Positions 49,231 to 60,705 of a stretch of 64,000 nucleotides of DNA are shown one piece after another. A program made the translations under genes and the position numbers. Position 1 is the stretch's first letter. The number at the start of each line of letters is the position of its first letter. A model generated the notes under the pieces. It searched no databases. It had not been told where the DNA came from and was given only the letters and a program-made list of their open reading frames with translations. The stretch is from Mixta theicola (GTDB lineage: Bacteria > Pseudomonadota > Gammaproteobacteria > Enterobacterales > Enterobacteriaceae): NCBI RefSeq assembly GCF_002895925.1, contig NZ_NWUO01000008.1:62001-126000 (forward strand), written 5' to 3'.

Positions 49231-49868
49231 GACAGCGTTACCGTTTGAGCGAACTGGCGGCCAAGATCCATGCTTTCCGGCGGCGCATCGGCTTTATCCA
49301 ACGCCTGGGCAAAATTTTTCAGCGCAGCATCCGGTTTTGGGGTCTGCAGCGTCAGCTTACAGCGGGATGTCAGCGTATCCGGCAGGCTTAGCGCCTGGGC
49401 ATTTTTATAAGTCATATCGACAAAATAGGTGGGATCAAAAGAGCTAAAGGTGTAGGTCTGGCCTTTCAGTGGCTGCGGCTGCGCCAGCGGCAGCACGAAA
49501 GTTAACACCGCCTGCGCCCCGCTGCGCGCCAGCGAGTAGGACGGCGGCAGATTTTCAAACTTTACCGCGTTGCCCTGATGCCAGAACTCGGTGAAATAGT
49601 GCTGCGCCAGCACATTAGCCATCACTTCCGCCGCCAGCTTTTTCCATACCGGCGTATCGGGCATGGCGTTGCCGGCATCATAAAGCAGGTCGGCTGAGGT
49701 GATTTCATCCATCGTCCAGACCATTTTCAGCCCGGTCAGGGCATCATTACTGACAACCGGCGTGGTTTGCATGGCAATAAAACTGTGCGGATGAGACCAG
49801 GCTAAAGGCGAAAAGAGCAGCGCCAGACAGCCAATGCCGGCGCGATTGATTGGATAGGTCGCTGTCAT
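49221..49868 (-). CDS. zevA: DUF1007 periplasmic protein, ZevA-like
   Basis: 215 residues. Signal peptide (IGCLALLFSPLAWSHPHSF), with His-Pro-His right after the cleavage zone, a likely metal site. The rest is beta-rich. Partner of the NicO-type transporter in ZevAB systems. It reads through a 10-bp overlap into zevB. E. coli K-12 has yfhR at this place instead. Confidence 0.8.
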   Translation of the reverse strand: MTATYPINRAGIGCLALLFSPLAWSHPHSFIAMQTTPVVSNDALTGLKMVWTMDEITSADLLYDAGNAMPDTPVWKKLAAEVMANVLAQHYFTEFWHQGNAVKFENLPPSYSLARSGAQAVLTFVLPLAQPQPLKGQTYTFSSFDPTYFVDMTYKNAQALSLPDTLTSRCKLTLQTPKPDAALKNFAQALDKADAPPESMDLGRQFAQTVTLSCQ

Positions 49869-49989
49869 TCATCTTCCCGTGCGGCAATTCTGTGACCCAG
49901 GTTAACGTCTGGATAAAAAAGTGTCGGCGCGCATCTGTTGTCACGCCGGTTGTCTATGCTTATTTTTGGTATGACTGACCGGAAAATTT

Positions 49990-51261
49990 ATGATGAGTTC
50001 TGCTACAACTACAGCACCACTCTTCTCCAGTTCCCAGCGTCGTTGTCATCTCCTGCTGATGCTCTATCTGCCTGAGCCCTTACTGACCCTGGATAGCCTG
50101 TGCCAATTCAATCACATAGACCCGTCGCTTGCCCGGCAAGATATAGCGGAGGTTGATGAAGAGATCCAGCGTTATCACCGTCTTGGCATTTTACAGCAGC
50201 AGGATGGCACGTTTTTGCTGCAGGGCGATGAACTGGACAGACGCCTGTGTCTGCTGCACTGGCTGCGCCGGGCGCTGCGCATTTCTCCGGTTTTTATTGA
50301 GGATAATTTTGTTCCCGCTCTGCGACAGCATTTGCAGGCACGCCAGATAGAAAAACTATTGTATAACGAGCGCAACCTGCAGGCCCTGATTCAACACTGC
50401 GCAGGCCGCCTGCAGCGTAACTTTAGCCCGCGCGATCGGCTGTTTCTTCAGCTGTTTATGCAATATTCGCTGTGTCATACGCGGCAGGCTATTTTTTCGG
50501 CCCGGCAGCGGCTTTGGCTGGAAAATAAAGCCGAGCGGCTGGCGGCGCAGGCGGTTATCCATCACTGGCAGCGTCGCTGCCGCTTTGCTCCCGACGCCAG
50601 CGAAATCGATTTTTATACGCTGCTGTTTAGCATGATCCATACGCCCACCGCCGGGCGGTTATCTCATCAGGGTGAGCTGCAGCTGATGGAGCAAACCCAG
50701 CTGCTGATGGCGCGCTTTCAGTCTCTCTCAGGTATGCGCTTTAGCAACGAGCAGGGCCTGTGCAGCCAGCTTTACCCCCATTTGGCGCAGGCGCTGGATC
50801 GCTGTCATTTTTCCGTCGGCATTGATAACAGCCTGTCAGAGGAGGTTATGCGCCTCTATCCACGTCTGCTGCGTACCACCCAGGCCGCCATTGAAATCTT
50901 TGAAAATCACTATGGCATCCGTTTTTCCACGGAAGAGCTGGGCCTGATTGCGGTTATTTTCGGCGCATGGCTGATGCAGGAGAACGCCCTGCAGGAGAAG
51001 CAGGTGCTGCTGCTAACCGGTGAGGAAGCTGCGCTGGAAAAGGAGTTAGAGCAACAGCTGCGGGAATTAACGCTGTTGCCGTTGAATATTAAATATTTAT
51101 CAATATGCGACTTTCAGCGTCACGGCGCGCCGAAAGGCGTGACGCTGGTGGTCTCGCCTTATGCCGCCCCGCTACCGCTCTATTCGCCACCGTTGATTCA
51201 CGCCGAACTGCCGTTAACCGCGCATCAAAAGCAGCGTATTCGTTTACTGCTGGAGTCCTGA
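49990..51261 (+). CDS. csiE: Stationary-phase inducible protein CsiE
   Basis: 423 residues. N-terminal winged-helix-like part and a PRD-type domain around EVMRLYPRLLRTTQAAIEIF and FSTEELGLIAVIFGAWLM. In E. coli it is induced in stationary phase and by cAMP-CRP; its role is unknown. Lies between the suhB region and hcaT as in E. coli. Its 3' end overlaps the convergent hcaT by 18 bp. Confidence 0.9.
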   Translation: MMSSATTTAPLFSSSQRRCHLLLMLYLPEPLLTLDSLCQFNHIDPSLARQDIAEVDEEIQRYHRLGILQQQDGTFLLQGDELDRRLCLLHWLRRALRISPVFIEDNFVPALRQHLQARQIEKLLYNERNLQALIQHCAGRLQRNFSPRDRLFLQLFMQYSLCHTRQAIFSARQRLWLENKAERLAAQAVIHHWQRRCRFAPDASEIDFYTLLFSMIHTPTAGRLSHQGELQLMEQTQLLMARFQSLSGMRFSNEQGLCSQLYPHLAQALDRCHFSVGIDNSLSEEVMRLYPRLLRTTQAAIEIFENHYGIRFSTEELGLIAVIFGAWLMQENALQEKQVLLLTGEEAALEKELEQQLRELTLLPLNIKYLSICDFQRHGAPKGVTLVVSPYAAPLPLYSPPLIHAELPLTAHQKQRIRLLLES

Positions 51262-52398
51262 CGGCTGGATGCGCGGACGTAAAAACAGCGCCGGCAGCAC
51301 CAGCAACGCCATTAACCAAAAGATATTGCCATGCAGATGCCTGAACAGCGCGCCGCAAACCACGGTCATCACTGCAATACCGCCGCCCATCGCCAGCGCA
51401 GAATAAACCGACTGCAGACGAATCACCTCTCCGCCCTGGCGCGCCGCGATGAAACGCATCGCCGCCAGATGACAAACGGTAAAACTGCCGCAGTGCAAAA
51501 TCTGGGCGACAATCAACCACGGCAGCTGGGTGGTCGAGGCCATCAGGCTCCAGCGCACCAGCGCGCAGATACCGGAGAGCAGCAGTAAATCGCGCGCGCT
51601 CCAGCGGCGAAACAGCCGATTGCTCAGCGCAAAAATAACAATTTCCGCCACCACGCCCAGCGACCATAAATAGCCAACAACGCTGGCGGAGTAGCCCGCA
51701 TCCTGCCACCAGATAGCGCTAAAGCCATAATAGGCGGCATGGGCGCCCTGCATCAGCGTGACGCACAGCAGAAAACGCCATACGCTGTTCTCCCGCAGCA
51801 GTGATTTCCATTCGGCCCATCCGGCGCTTTGCGCTGCGCGCGCTTCCCCCAGCGGCAGCACCGTCGGTCGCAGCAGCATGCCTCCCAGCATTAACACAAT
51901 CCCCAGGCTTAACAGCGCCAGGATCGCCTGGCTATTCCAGGCGGTAATCAGCACGCCGGTCAGCGCCGAGCTGATAACAAACGCCAGCGATCCCCACAGC
52001 CTTACCGGCCCGTAAGGCAGCGCGATTTGGCGCGTCCAGGTCGCAGCCAGCGCATCGCTGAGCGGCACCAGCGGCGAAAAAAATAGATTAAAGCCGATCA
52101 TCACCAGCAGCAGCCATAGCCATTGTTGCCCCAGCCAGAATCCGGCGGCACACAATAGCGTTAGCAAGGCCAGCAGACGCAGAGCCAGTATCAGCTGCGA
52201 TGGATCGCGCACGCGTGAGGCGATTAGCAAGCTGCCAACAAAGCGGGCAATCATCCCGGCACCCAGCAGCAGGCCAATTTTTTCCGCATCCAGGCCGCTG
52301 CCTTTTAGCCATACCGCCCAGAAAGGAAGATAGATGCCATAACAAAAGAAGTAGGTGAAGTAACCGAGTGCTAACCAGTATGTTGAACGGACCGTCAT
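51244..52398 (-). CDS. hcaT: MFS transporter HcaT
   Basis: 384 residues, 12 membrane helices, nucleoside/3-phenylpropionate-type MFS: LALGYFTYFFCYGIYLPFWAVWL at the start, VRLWGSLAFV and the C-terminal HLHGNIFW. Described as a putative 3-phenylpropionate transporter in E. coli, but the hca catabolic genes that lie beside it there are absent here, so the natural substrate may be another one. Confidence 0.88.
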   Translation of the reverse strand: MTVRSTYWLALGYFTYFFCYGIYLPFWAVWLKGSGLDAEKIGLLLGAGMIARFVGSLLIASRVRDPSQLILALRLLALLTLLCAAGFWLGQQWLWLLLVMIGFNLFFSPLVPLSDALAATWTRQIALPYGPVRLWGSLAFVISSALTGVLITAWNSQAILALLSLGIVLMLGGMLLRPTVLPLGEARAAQSAGWAEWKSLLRENSVWRFLLCVTLMQGAHAAYYGFSAIWWQDAGYSASVVGYLWSLGVVAEIVIFALSNRLFRRWSARDLLLLSGICALVRWSLMASTTQLPWLIVAQILHCGSFTVCHLAAMRFIAARQGGEVIRLQSVYSALAMGGGIAVMTVVCGALFRHLHGNIFWLMALLVLPALFLRPRIQPSGLQQ

Positions 52399-52474
52399 AT
52401 TTCCCCCGACAATGAGGCGGTTACTTTGGCAAATCGGGGAAAGATAAGCAATTGTGGGAGGTTTTTTGGGTAAT

Positions 52475-52506
52475 AAAAAGCCCCGATCGGCGGGACAGGG
52501 CTTTTT
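52475..52506. terminator. Terminator of glyA
   Basis: AAAAAGCCC/GGGCTTTTT stem (52475-52483 with 52498-52506) with A and T runs on both sides; serves glyA on the minus strand. Confidence 0.85.
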
Positions 52507-52528
52507 AGCTAAAGCGAAAGAGGAACTA

Positions 52529-53782
52529 TCAGGCGTAAACCGGGAAGCGGGCGCAAACTTCCAGCACTTTCTGCTTCACGCGTTCGATGGTCGCTTCATC
52601 ATTGATATTATCCAGCACGTCCACAATCCAGCCGGCCAGTTCACGAACTTCGGCCTCTTTAAAGCCGCGACGGGTCACCGCTGGCGTACCGATACGGATA
52701 CCGGAAGTGACAAACGGGCTTTTAGGATCGTTCGGCACGCTGTTTTTGTTAACGGTAATGTTAGCGCGGCCCAGAGCGGCATCCGCTTCTTTACCGGTGA
52801 GGTTTTTATCGACCAGATCCAGCAGGAACAGGTGGTTGTGCGTGCCGCCGGAAACCACGTTGTAGCCGCGCTCCAGGAAGACTTCGACCATTGCCCTGGC
52901 GTTCTTAGCCACCTGCTGCTGATAAACCTTAAACTCCGGCTCCATCGCTTCTTTCAGCGCAACGGCTTTACCGGCGATAACATGCATCAGCGGGCCGCCC
53001 TGTCCGCCGGGGAAAACGGCAGAGTTAAGCTTTTTATACAGATCTTCGTCACCGCCCTTCGCCAGGATCAGACCGCCACGCGGGCCCGCCAGCGTTTTGT
53101 GGGTGGTCGTGGTAACAATATGCGCATGCGGAACCGGGTTCGGATAAACGTCTGCGGCAATCAGACCGGCAACGTGCGCCATATCAACAAACAGGTAAGC
53201 GCCAACGCTATCGGCGATTTCACGCATTTTTGCCCAGTCGCACACGCCGGAATAGGCGGAGAAGCCGCCGATGATCATTTTCGGCTTGTGCTGCTGCGCC
53301 AGCGAAGCCAGCTCGTCATAATCAATTTTGCCCGTCTCATCGATGCCGTAAGGCACGACGTTATACAGCTTGCCGGAGAGGTTTACCGGAGAGCCATGCG
53401 TCAGGTGACCGCCGTGCGCGAGATTCATACCTAAAATGGTATCGCCAGGCTGCAGCAGCGCGGTATAGACCGCAAAGTTTGCCTGTGAACCAGAATGCGG
53501 CTGGACGTTGGCATAATCGGCGCCGAACAGCGCTTTGGCGCGATCGATCGCCAGCTGTTCAACAATATCCACATACTCACAACCGCCATAGTAGCGTTTG
53601 CCCGGATAGCCTTCGGCATATTTATTGGTCAGCTGTGAACCTTGCGCCTGCATAACGCGCGGGCTGGTGTAGTTTTCTGAAGCAATCAGTTCAATGTGCT
53701 CTTCCTGACGAACTTTTTCTTGCTCCATCGCTTGCCACAACTCGGCATCGTAATCGGCAATGTTCATATCTCGCTTTAACAT
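52529..53782 (-). CDS. glyA: Serine hydroxymethyltransferase GlyA
   Basis: PLP enzyme making glycine and 5,10-methylene-THF from serine. 417 residues. PLP lysine in [17 protein letters not shown] 53782 is chosen over ATG 53788 because AGGAG is six bases from the inner start and touches the outer one. Divergent from hmp. Confidence 0.97.
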   Translation of the reverse strand: MLKRDMNIADYDAELWQAMEQEKVRQEEHIELIASENYTSPRVMQAQGSQLTNKYAEGYPGKRYYGGCEYVDIVEQLAIDRAKALFGADYANVQPHSGSQANFAVYTALLQPGDTILGMNLAHGGHLTHGSPVNLSGKLYNVVPYGIDETGKIDYDELASLAQQHKPKMIIGGFSAYSGVCDWAKMREIADSVGAYLFVDMAHVAGLIAADVYPNPVPHAHIVTTTTHKTLAGPRGGLILAKGGDEDLYKKLNSAVFPGGQGGPLMHVIAGKAVALKEAMEPEFKVYQQQVAKNARAMVEVFLERGYNVVSGGTHNHLFLLDLVDKNLTGKEADAALGRANITVNKNSVPNDPKSPFVTSGIRIGTPAVTRRGFKEAEVRELAGWIVDVLDNINDEATIERVKQKVLEVCARFPVYA

Positions 53783-54056
53783 CCGCATCTCCTGACTCAG
53801 CTAACTTTTAACGGCACTGTATGGCCCTGACGGGCGAAGGCCAACAGTGTAAACCGTTTTACCGGTGGAAGCATAGCCTCGCGGCTGGCTTTTTACGCAA
53901 ACGATTGGCTTTAGCGCAGACAAGGCTTCCAGCCCGATTTAACCCACGCTTTTATCACGACGGTTATTCAACCGCCGCGTGCATATTTTTCATAATTGAT
54001 AACCCTGGCAACCTTTATTTTTGCGGGTCTATTTACAAATATCGACAAAAGCAATT

Positions 54057-54079
54057 AACATGCATTTAAAATGCAACTT
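54057..54079 (+). promoter_or_regulatory. NsrR-type site before hmp
   Basis: AACATGCATTT, A, AAATGCAACTT: 11-1-11 inverted repeat with two mismatched pairs, 23 bp before the hmp start, just before its ribosome site. It fits the NsrR consensus known from E. coli hmp. The remaining 53783-54056 is the AT-rich shared glyA-hmp promoter region; no gene or clear MetR site seen. Confidence 0.75.
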
Positions 54080-54102
54080 ATAAAGCAAACCGGAGAGCCA
54101 CC

Positions 54103-55287
54103 ATGCTTGATGCCCAAACTATCGCTACCGTTAAATCCACTCTGCCCGCCGTCGCGGCGACTGGACCTGCGCTGACCGCTTACTTTTATGACCGGATGTT
54201 TACGCATAATCCGGAACTGAAAGATGTGTTTAACATGAGCAACCAGCGCAATGGCGATCAACGTCAGGCCTTATTTGATGCCATTTGTGCTTACGGCGCC
54301 AACCTTGAAAATCTGGCGGCCCTGCTGCCTGCCGTCGAGCGCATCGCGCAGAAACACACCAGTTTTTCCATTAAACCAGAGCAGTATCAGATTGTCGGTA
54401 AACACCTGCTGGCGACCATTGATGAAATGCTGAATCCGGGCCCGGAAGTGCTGGATGCCTGGGCCAAAGCCTACGGCGTGTTGGCCAACGTGTTTATCCA
54501 GCGCGAAGAAGAGATTTATCATGAGAACGAAGAAAAACAAGGCGGCTGGCGCGGTACACGTCCTTTCCGCATTAGCGCTATTCAGCAGCAGAGCGAAGTG
54601 ATTAAAAGCTTTACGCTGACGCCGGTAGATGGCAAACCGGTAGCGGATTTTAACCCCGGCCAGTATCTGGGCGTGCATGTTCAGGACTCTGACTTCGCTA
54701 ACCATGAAATCCGTCAATATTCTCTGACCCATGCGCCAAACGGCCAGGATTATCGCATCGCCGTGAAACATGAGCAGCTGGGTACGGTTTCCGGCTGGCT
54801 GCATGCGAAAGCGAAAGTCGGCGACGTGGTTAATCTGACGGCACCGGCCGGTGACTTTTTCCTGCAGGTAGAGCCGACAACGCCCGTTACCCTGATCTCA
54901 GCAGGCGTAGGCTTAACGCCAATGCTGGCAATGCTGCATGCCCTTGCCAAACAACGGCATCAGACGCCGGTAAGCTGGCTGCATGCGGCAGAAAATGGCG
55001 CTCGCCACGCGTTTGCCGACGAAGTGGCACAAACCGGCGCGCAGCTTCCTCATTTCAGCAGCTATGTCTGGTATAGCAACCCGCAGGACGAAGATGCCGG
55101 ACGCTTTAGCGCTCAGGGCACGATGAATCTGGCCGCCGTTGCCGCCGAGCTGGCCGAAACCCGTCGCCACTATTATCTCTGCGGCCCGGTGAGCTTTATG
55201 CAGTTTGTCGCTCGTCAGCTGCTGGATGCCGGCGTACCGAATCAGCATATTCATTATGAGGTGTTTGGTCCGCACAAAGTAGTTTAA
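54103..55287 (+). CDS. hmp: Flavohemoprotein / nitric-oxide dioxygenase Hmp
   Basis: Detoxifies NO to nitrate with O2 and NAD(P)H. 394 residues: globin domain (1-140) with proximal His85, then a FAD domain (about 152-255, RQYSLTHAP) and NAD domain ([21 protein letters not shown]). GGAGAG precedes the ATG. Divergent from glyA, as in E. coli. Confidence 0.97.
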   Translation: MLDAQTIATVKSTLPAVAATGPALTAYFYDRMFTHNPELKDVFNMSNQRNGDQRQALFDAICAYGANLENLAALLPAVERIAQKHTSFSIKPEQYQIVGKHLLATIDEMLNPGPEVLDAWAKAYGVLANVFIQREEEIYHENEEKQGGWRGTRPFRISAIQQQSEVIKSFTLTPVDGKPVADFNPGQYLGVHVQDSDFANHEIRQYSLTHAPNGQDYRIAVKHEQLGTVSGWLHAKAKVGDVVNLTAPAGDFFLQVEPTTPVTLISAGVGLTPMLAMLHALAKQRHQTPVSWLHAAENGARHAFADEVAQTGAQLPHFSSYVWYSNPQDEDAGRFSAQGTMNLAAVAAELAETRRHYYLCGPVSFMQFVARQLLDAGVPNQHIHYEVFGPHKVV

Positions 55288-55325
55288 GCTGATGCGCTGA
55301 GTCTGGGTATTTACGCGGGTGAAGC

Positions 55326-56018
55326 ATGAAAACGATCGGTTTGCTGGGCGGTATGAGCTGGGAGTCAACGGCGCTCTACTACAAAATTATCAACCAGGGC
55401 ATCAATGCGCAGCTTGGCGGTTTGCACTCCGCCAGGCTGGTGATGTACAGCGTCGATTTTTATGAAATAGAGCAGTTGCAGGCGGCGGGCAACTGGCAGG
55501 AAGCAGGCGAAAAGCTGGCGACGGCTGCCCGCTCTCTGCAGGCGGCGGGCGCTGATTTTATCGTGCTGTGTACCAATACCATGCATAAAGTCGCGCCAGC
55601 GATCGCCTCGGCGGCCGCGCTCCCGCTGCTACATATTGCAGACGCCACGGCCGAAGCGATTAAAACGGCCGGCCTGGGCAAAGTCGGCCTGTTAGGTACC
55701 CGCTTTACCATGGAGCAGGCGTTTTATAAACAGCGACTGCAAACCGAATATGGGATTGACGTGCTGATCCCGGATGAAAGCGGACGCGAAACCGTGCATC
55801 AGGTTATCTATCAGGAGCTGTGCCTGGGCCATATTAATGCCGCCTCACGCGAGAAATATCGCGCAGTGATGGCGGATCTGGTCGCTCAGGGAGCGGAAGC
55901 CATTATTATGGGCTGTACGGAAATCACGCTGCTTATCGATCAACAGGATGCTACGGTTCCGCTGTTTGACACGACGCAAATTCATGCCGAAGCCGCCGTT
56001 GCGCTGGCGCTGGCCTGA
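55326..56018 (+). CDS. Aspartate/glutamate racemase family protein (YgeA/RacX-like)
   Basis: 230 residues. The two catalytic cysteines are Cys82 (VLCTNTMHK) and Cys197 (IIMGCTEITLL); GLLGGMSWESTALYY is the family N terminus. YgeA-like enzymes are broad-range, PLP-free amino-acid racemases; homoserine and others are used by the E. coli protein. Lies between hmp and glnB with its own terminator. Substrate unknown. Confidence 0.88.
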   Translation: MKTIGLLGGMSWESTALYYKIINQGINAQLGGLHSARLVMYSVDFYEIEQLQAAGNWQEAGEKLATAARSLQAAGADFIVLCTNTMHKVAPAIASAAALPLLHIADATAEAIKTAGLGKVGLLGTRFTMEQAFYKQRLQTEYGIDVLIPDESGRETVHQVIYQELCLGHINAASREKYRAVMADLVAQGAEAIIMGCTEITLLIDQQDATVPLFDTTQIHAEAAVALALA

Positions 56019-56048
56019 CAAAAAGCCAGCCCCGGTCGGGCGCTGGCT
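56019..56048 (-). terminator. Terminator of glnB
   Basis: AGCCAGC/GCTGGCT stem (56024-56030 with 56042-56048), followed on the minus strand by TTTTT. Confidence 0.8.
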
Positions 56049-56077
56049 CAGACTGCGGCTTTTTCAAAACGCGATAG

Positions 56078-56114
56078 AGCCCAGGCAAAAGAGTCAGGCG
56101 TCCTGGGCTTTTTT
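56078..56114 (+). terminator. Terminator of the racemase gene
   Basis: AGCCCAGG/CCTGGGCT stem (56078-56085 with 56102-56109) followed by TTTTT. Confidence 0.85.
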
Positions 56115-56125
56115 AGCGAACAGGA

Positions 56126-57923
<1,798 letters not shown>

Positions 57924-57924
<1 letters not shown>

Positions 57925-58652
57925 TATTGCGCCTCTTTTTCATGACTGTTTTCACCTGATGGCGCGGAGGCCGCACCAGCGCCGCTCTCATCGGAATGAC
58001 TATTATCAGAGACATCAGGCGACTTACGCGAAGAGAGCTGTCGCTCAATATCGGTCAGCGTCTCCAGCTTGCGACGCGTCTCCTTCAGCTCCCGGCTCAG
58101 GCTGAGCTGCTTTTGCCGCAGGGCATCAAGCTGGCTATCGCTGGTCTGCTGCAGATGATGATAGCGCGTACGGCTTTCGGATAAATCCAGCTGGGCCGCC
58201 TGATTATTACGCCACAGCTGGAGTAGCGGGCGTACCGAACCGGGATAAGCCACGCTAAAACTGTCCAGCTGCTCTACGTACTGACGGCGCTCAACCGGCG
58301 TGACGTTGCCATTGTCCAGCAGGATCCCCTGCTTAAAACTATTTTGCCAGTTAGTGGCGGGCCAGCCGTGCGCCTCCGCCCGCGCCTGTACCGGTGATAG
58401 CCGCGCGGCGCAATCAATGGCGCGCATCCAGTACAGCGGATTTTTAATACTGTTGCCGTCATCAATGTGCCAAACGCGGGCGCAATCAACGGCCAGATAA
58501 TCAACGATATTAATTTTTGGCTCAGGCGGCGTTGCAGCCTGACGTGGTAAAACGCTGTGTATTGGCTGCTGACAGGCAACAACCAGTAAGGCCGGCAGCA
58601 GCAGCAGACGACGGCCAAAACGTTGTGCGGCAGAGAATGTAAATATTGTCAT
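57924..58652 (-). CDS. qseG: Outer-membrane lipoprotein QseG
   Basis: 242 residues. Signal peptide with lipobox LLVVAC (Cys27), helical middle part with a coiled coil (LDALRQKQLSLSRELKETRR) and a low-complexity Ser/Glu-rich end. In E. coli it contacts the sensor GlrK and helps activate it. Between glrK and glrR, nearly abutting both. Confidence 0.92.
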
Positions 58653-58658
58653 TAGCTA

Positions 58659-60083
58659 TCATTTCCCGGCGCTCAAATTAAGTTCAATACGAAAGCAAAC
58701 ATCGGCCTGCTCCGTGGTTATAAGCTGCAGATCGCCCTGCATACGTCGCAGGCAGTCTTTGGCAATGCTAAGCCCCAGACCGCTGCCTTTGACGGCACCT
58801 TTACGCTGCTGGCTCCCCTGGAAAAAAGGCTCAAAGATCATTGCCTGTTCTGCTACAGGGATCGGCGTGCCGGTATTAGCAATATCAATCCATACCCGAT
58901 TGCCCTGTTTTTGACTGCGCAGCCAAATGGTACCGGATTCGCTGCCGTAATATACAGCGTTGGAATAGAGATTATCGATCACCCGCATCAGCAGCATCGG
59001 TTCGGCGCGACAGGTAGTAACCTGCAGATCCACCTCAGTTTGCATCAATTTGCTACGGGCCGGGAGCGCATGCGCGTCAACTACGCTGTGAATGATTTCC
59101 GCCAGGTTCACCGTTTCCAGCGGCTGCGGACTGTCAGCCAGCTTGCGGTTGTAGTCAAGCAGCTGCTCGATCAGACGCTGCAGATGACGGCTGCTGCCGT
59201 CCAGGATGGTGACCACCTCTTTTTGATCGGCGGTCAGCGGGCCGGCCACCTCATCCGCCAGCAGCTCGGTGCCTTCACGCATGCTGGCCAGCGGCGTTTT
59301 CAGTTCGTGGGAAATATGCCGTAAAAACTCATGGCGCTGTGACTCCAGCCATGCCAACCGCTCGCTTAACCACAGAATACGCTGGCCCAGCGCCCGAATT
59401 TCACGCGGGCCTTTAAAGCTGACCATATTGCCCAGCGGTCTGCCCTCGCCCAGCCGGTTGATCATTCGCTCGACGCCTTTTACCGGTCCGATAATCATGC
59501 GGGTAAACAGCAGTACCAGCCCCAGCGTCACAATAAACAGCAGTAGCGCCTGCCAGCCAAAGAACTGACCGCGTTCGGCGATTTCCCGCTGCAGCTGTAA
59601 GCCGCGTGAAAAGGCGGTTTCACGCGTGGCCTGTACCATCTGCGCATTCGCGCCGGAAAACGTCGCCAGGCTCTCCGTGGCGGTGCTGACCGGGTTACTG
59701 TTCAGGCAGTGCAGCTGTTCCAGCTGGGTCAGCGCCTGACGCAGGCTCTGCCAGGCGCGCAGGTCGGGCAATACCTGGGCGTGGGCATCCAGCATCTGGG
59801 AATAACGCGCGCGTTGGGTCTGATACAGCCGCGCCAGCATCGGATCGCCAAGAACGCAATATTGACGATAGCTGCGCTCCAGCTCCAGCGCGGTGCGCGC
59901 CATAGCTTCACTGCGCCGAACGTCAGTTAACGTTGTGCGATTGGTATCAGCAGCCTGCTGGCTGAGCGCAGAAAGGCTTTCCCATGCTTGCCAGGCAAGC
60001 ACCAGCAGCGGCAGCAATACCAGCAGAAACGCCATCAGCACCAGCTGACGCAGGGAACGAGGGAAAAAACGCCAGGTTTTCAC
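58659..60083 (-). CDS. glrK: Sensor histidine kinase GlrK (QseE)
   Basis: 474 residues from GTG 60083, chosen because AAGGA lies eight bases upstream and the start MKTWRFFPRSLRQLVLMAFL aligns with E. coli; ATG 60089 and 60125 are alternatives. Two membrane helices (about 13-33 and 172-195), HAMP, HisKA with HISHELKTPLASM, and HATPase (NLYSNAVYYG, GSGLGLSIAKD). Phosphorylates GlrR. Confidence 0.96.
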   Translation of the reverse strand: MKTWRFFPRSLRQLVLMAFLLVLLPLLVLAWQAWESLSALSQQAADTNRTTLTDVRRSEAMARTALELERSYRQYCVLGDPMLARLYQTQRARYSQMLDAHAQVLPDLRAWQSLRQALTQLEQLHCLNSNPVSTATESLATFSGANAQMVQATRETAFSRGLQLQREIAERGQFFGWQALLLFIVTLGLVLLFTRMIIGPVKGVERMINRLGEGRPLGNMVSFKGPREIRALGQRILWLSERLAWLESQRHEFLRHISHELKTPLASMREGTELLADEVAGPLTADQKEVVTILDGSSRHLQRLIEQLLDYNRKLADSPQPLETVNLAEIIHSVVDAHALPARSKLMQTEVDLQVTTCRAEPMLLMRVIDNLYSNAVYYGSESGTIWLRSQKQGNRVWIDIANTGTPIPVAEQAMIFEPFFQGSQQRKGAVKGSGLGLSIAKDCLRRMQGDLQLITTEQADVCFRIELNLSAGK

Positions 60084-60188
60084 ATGCATTATCCTTATTG
60101 AAGTGAGGATGATGCTAGCGAACAACGCGGCGGGAGGAAAGCCTGAAACCAGGGAGACAACAGGAAACGCGGCAATGGCCGCAGAAAT

Positions 60189-60410
60189 GAAAACGGCAGA
60201 GCCGAAGCCCTGCCGTTCCTGATGCGATGAGGTTTCACCGCATTACAATTAGGTGGTGCCTAACTCAACGTTGCGCCCGGTGTTTGATAAAGTCGCAAGC
60301 GAACTGTTATCGGTACGTGGACGGCAGGCACCGTTTTGTGCGTCATTCGGCGTTTTATGAAGCGCTTGACCGCGTTAGCAGGGCTGTCATAAGGAGGTGA
60401 ATGAGCCACT
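60189..60410 (-). ncRNA. glmY: Small RNA GlmY
   Basis: On the minus strand it begins AGTGGCTCATTCACC, the 5' end I remember for GlmY, continues to AACGTTGAGTTAGGCACCACC and ends in a hairpin with a TTCG loop (60192-60217) and TTTTC. About 220 nt, against 184 nt in E. coli. GlmY sequesters RapZ, which spares GlmZ and raises GlmS when glucosamine-6-phosphate is low. Place between glrK and purL is conserved. Confidence 0.9.
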
Positions 60411-60422
60411 ACGGATATAATA

Positions 60423-60438
60423 GCAAATAATATGCCAA
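60423..60438 (-). promoter_or_regulatory. Sigma-54 promoter of glmY
   Basis: On the minus strand TTGGCATATTATTTGC: GG and GC with exactly 10 bp between them, matching TGGCAC-N5-TTGC. The GC is 13 bases before the assumed start. TATTAT downstream could serve as a sigma-70 -10, giving overlapping promoters as in E. coli. Confidence 0.85.
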
Positions 60439-60531
60439 CTTTAAAAGTATTATCTAACTGGCTAATTAGCAAAGCTTTATAAGAACAGCCGTCCAACAAA
60501 AGCGCCTTAAACCAGATAAGCGGCGTGTTTC

Positions 60532-60549
60532 TGTCGCTTATCAGCAACA
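60532..60549 (-). promoter_or_regulatory. GlrR box, imperfect
   Basis: TGTC-N10-AACA, one base off the TGTC-N10-GACA consensus; about 130 bp upstream of the glmY start. Confidence 0.5.
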
Positions 60550-60579
60550 GCCGACACCGATCATGCAATAGCAATGCAA

Positions 60580-60592
60580 TATCAACTAGTTA
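60580..60592 (+). promoter_or_regulatory. IHF site upstream of glmY
   Basis: TATCAACTAGTTA fits the IHF consensus WATCAANNNNTTR exactly. It lies next to the GlrR boxes and could bend the DNA toward the sigma-54 promoter. Confidence 0.6.
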
Positions 60593-60594
60593 TA

Positions 60595-60612
60595 TGTCTC
60601 CGTTTAGAGACA
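60595..60612. promoter_or_regulatory. GlrR box, exact
   Basis: TGTC-N10-GACA, an exact match to the GlrR recognition pattern, about 190 bp upstream of the glmY start. Confidence 0.7.
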
Positions 60613-60658
60613 CCCCAGAGCCCGCATTGTCGCGGTTTAGCAACAACGGCGCTGGAAA

Positions 60659-60687
60659 TAAAAAAACCGCACCGGAAACCGGTGCGG
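60659..60687 (-). terminator. Terminator of purL
   Basis: Perfect 9-bp stem CCGCACCGG/CCGGTGCGG (60667-60675 with 60679-60687, loop AAA), followed on the minus strand by a T run. Confidence 0.93.
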
Positions 60688-60705
60688 CTGATAATGGGGA
60701 ATAAA

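Noticed and set aside
53821-54069. 82-codon frame in the glyA-hmp gap
   Set aside because: Overlaps the hmp control region, no ribosome site, composition unlike coding DNA.
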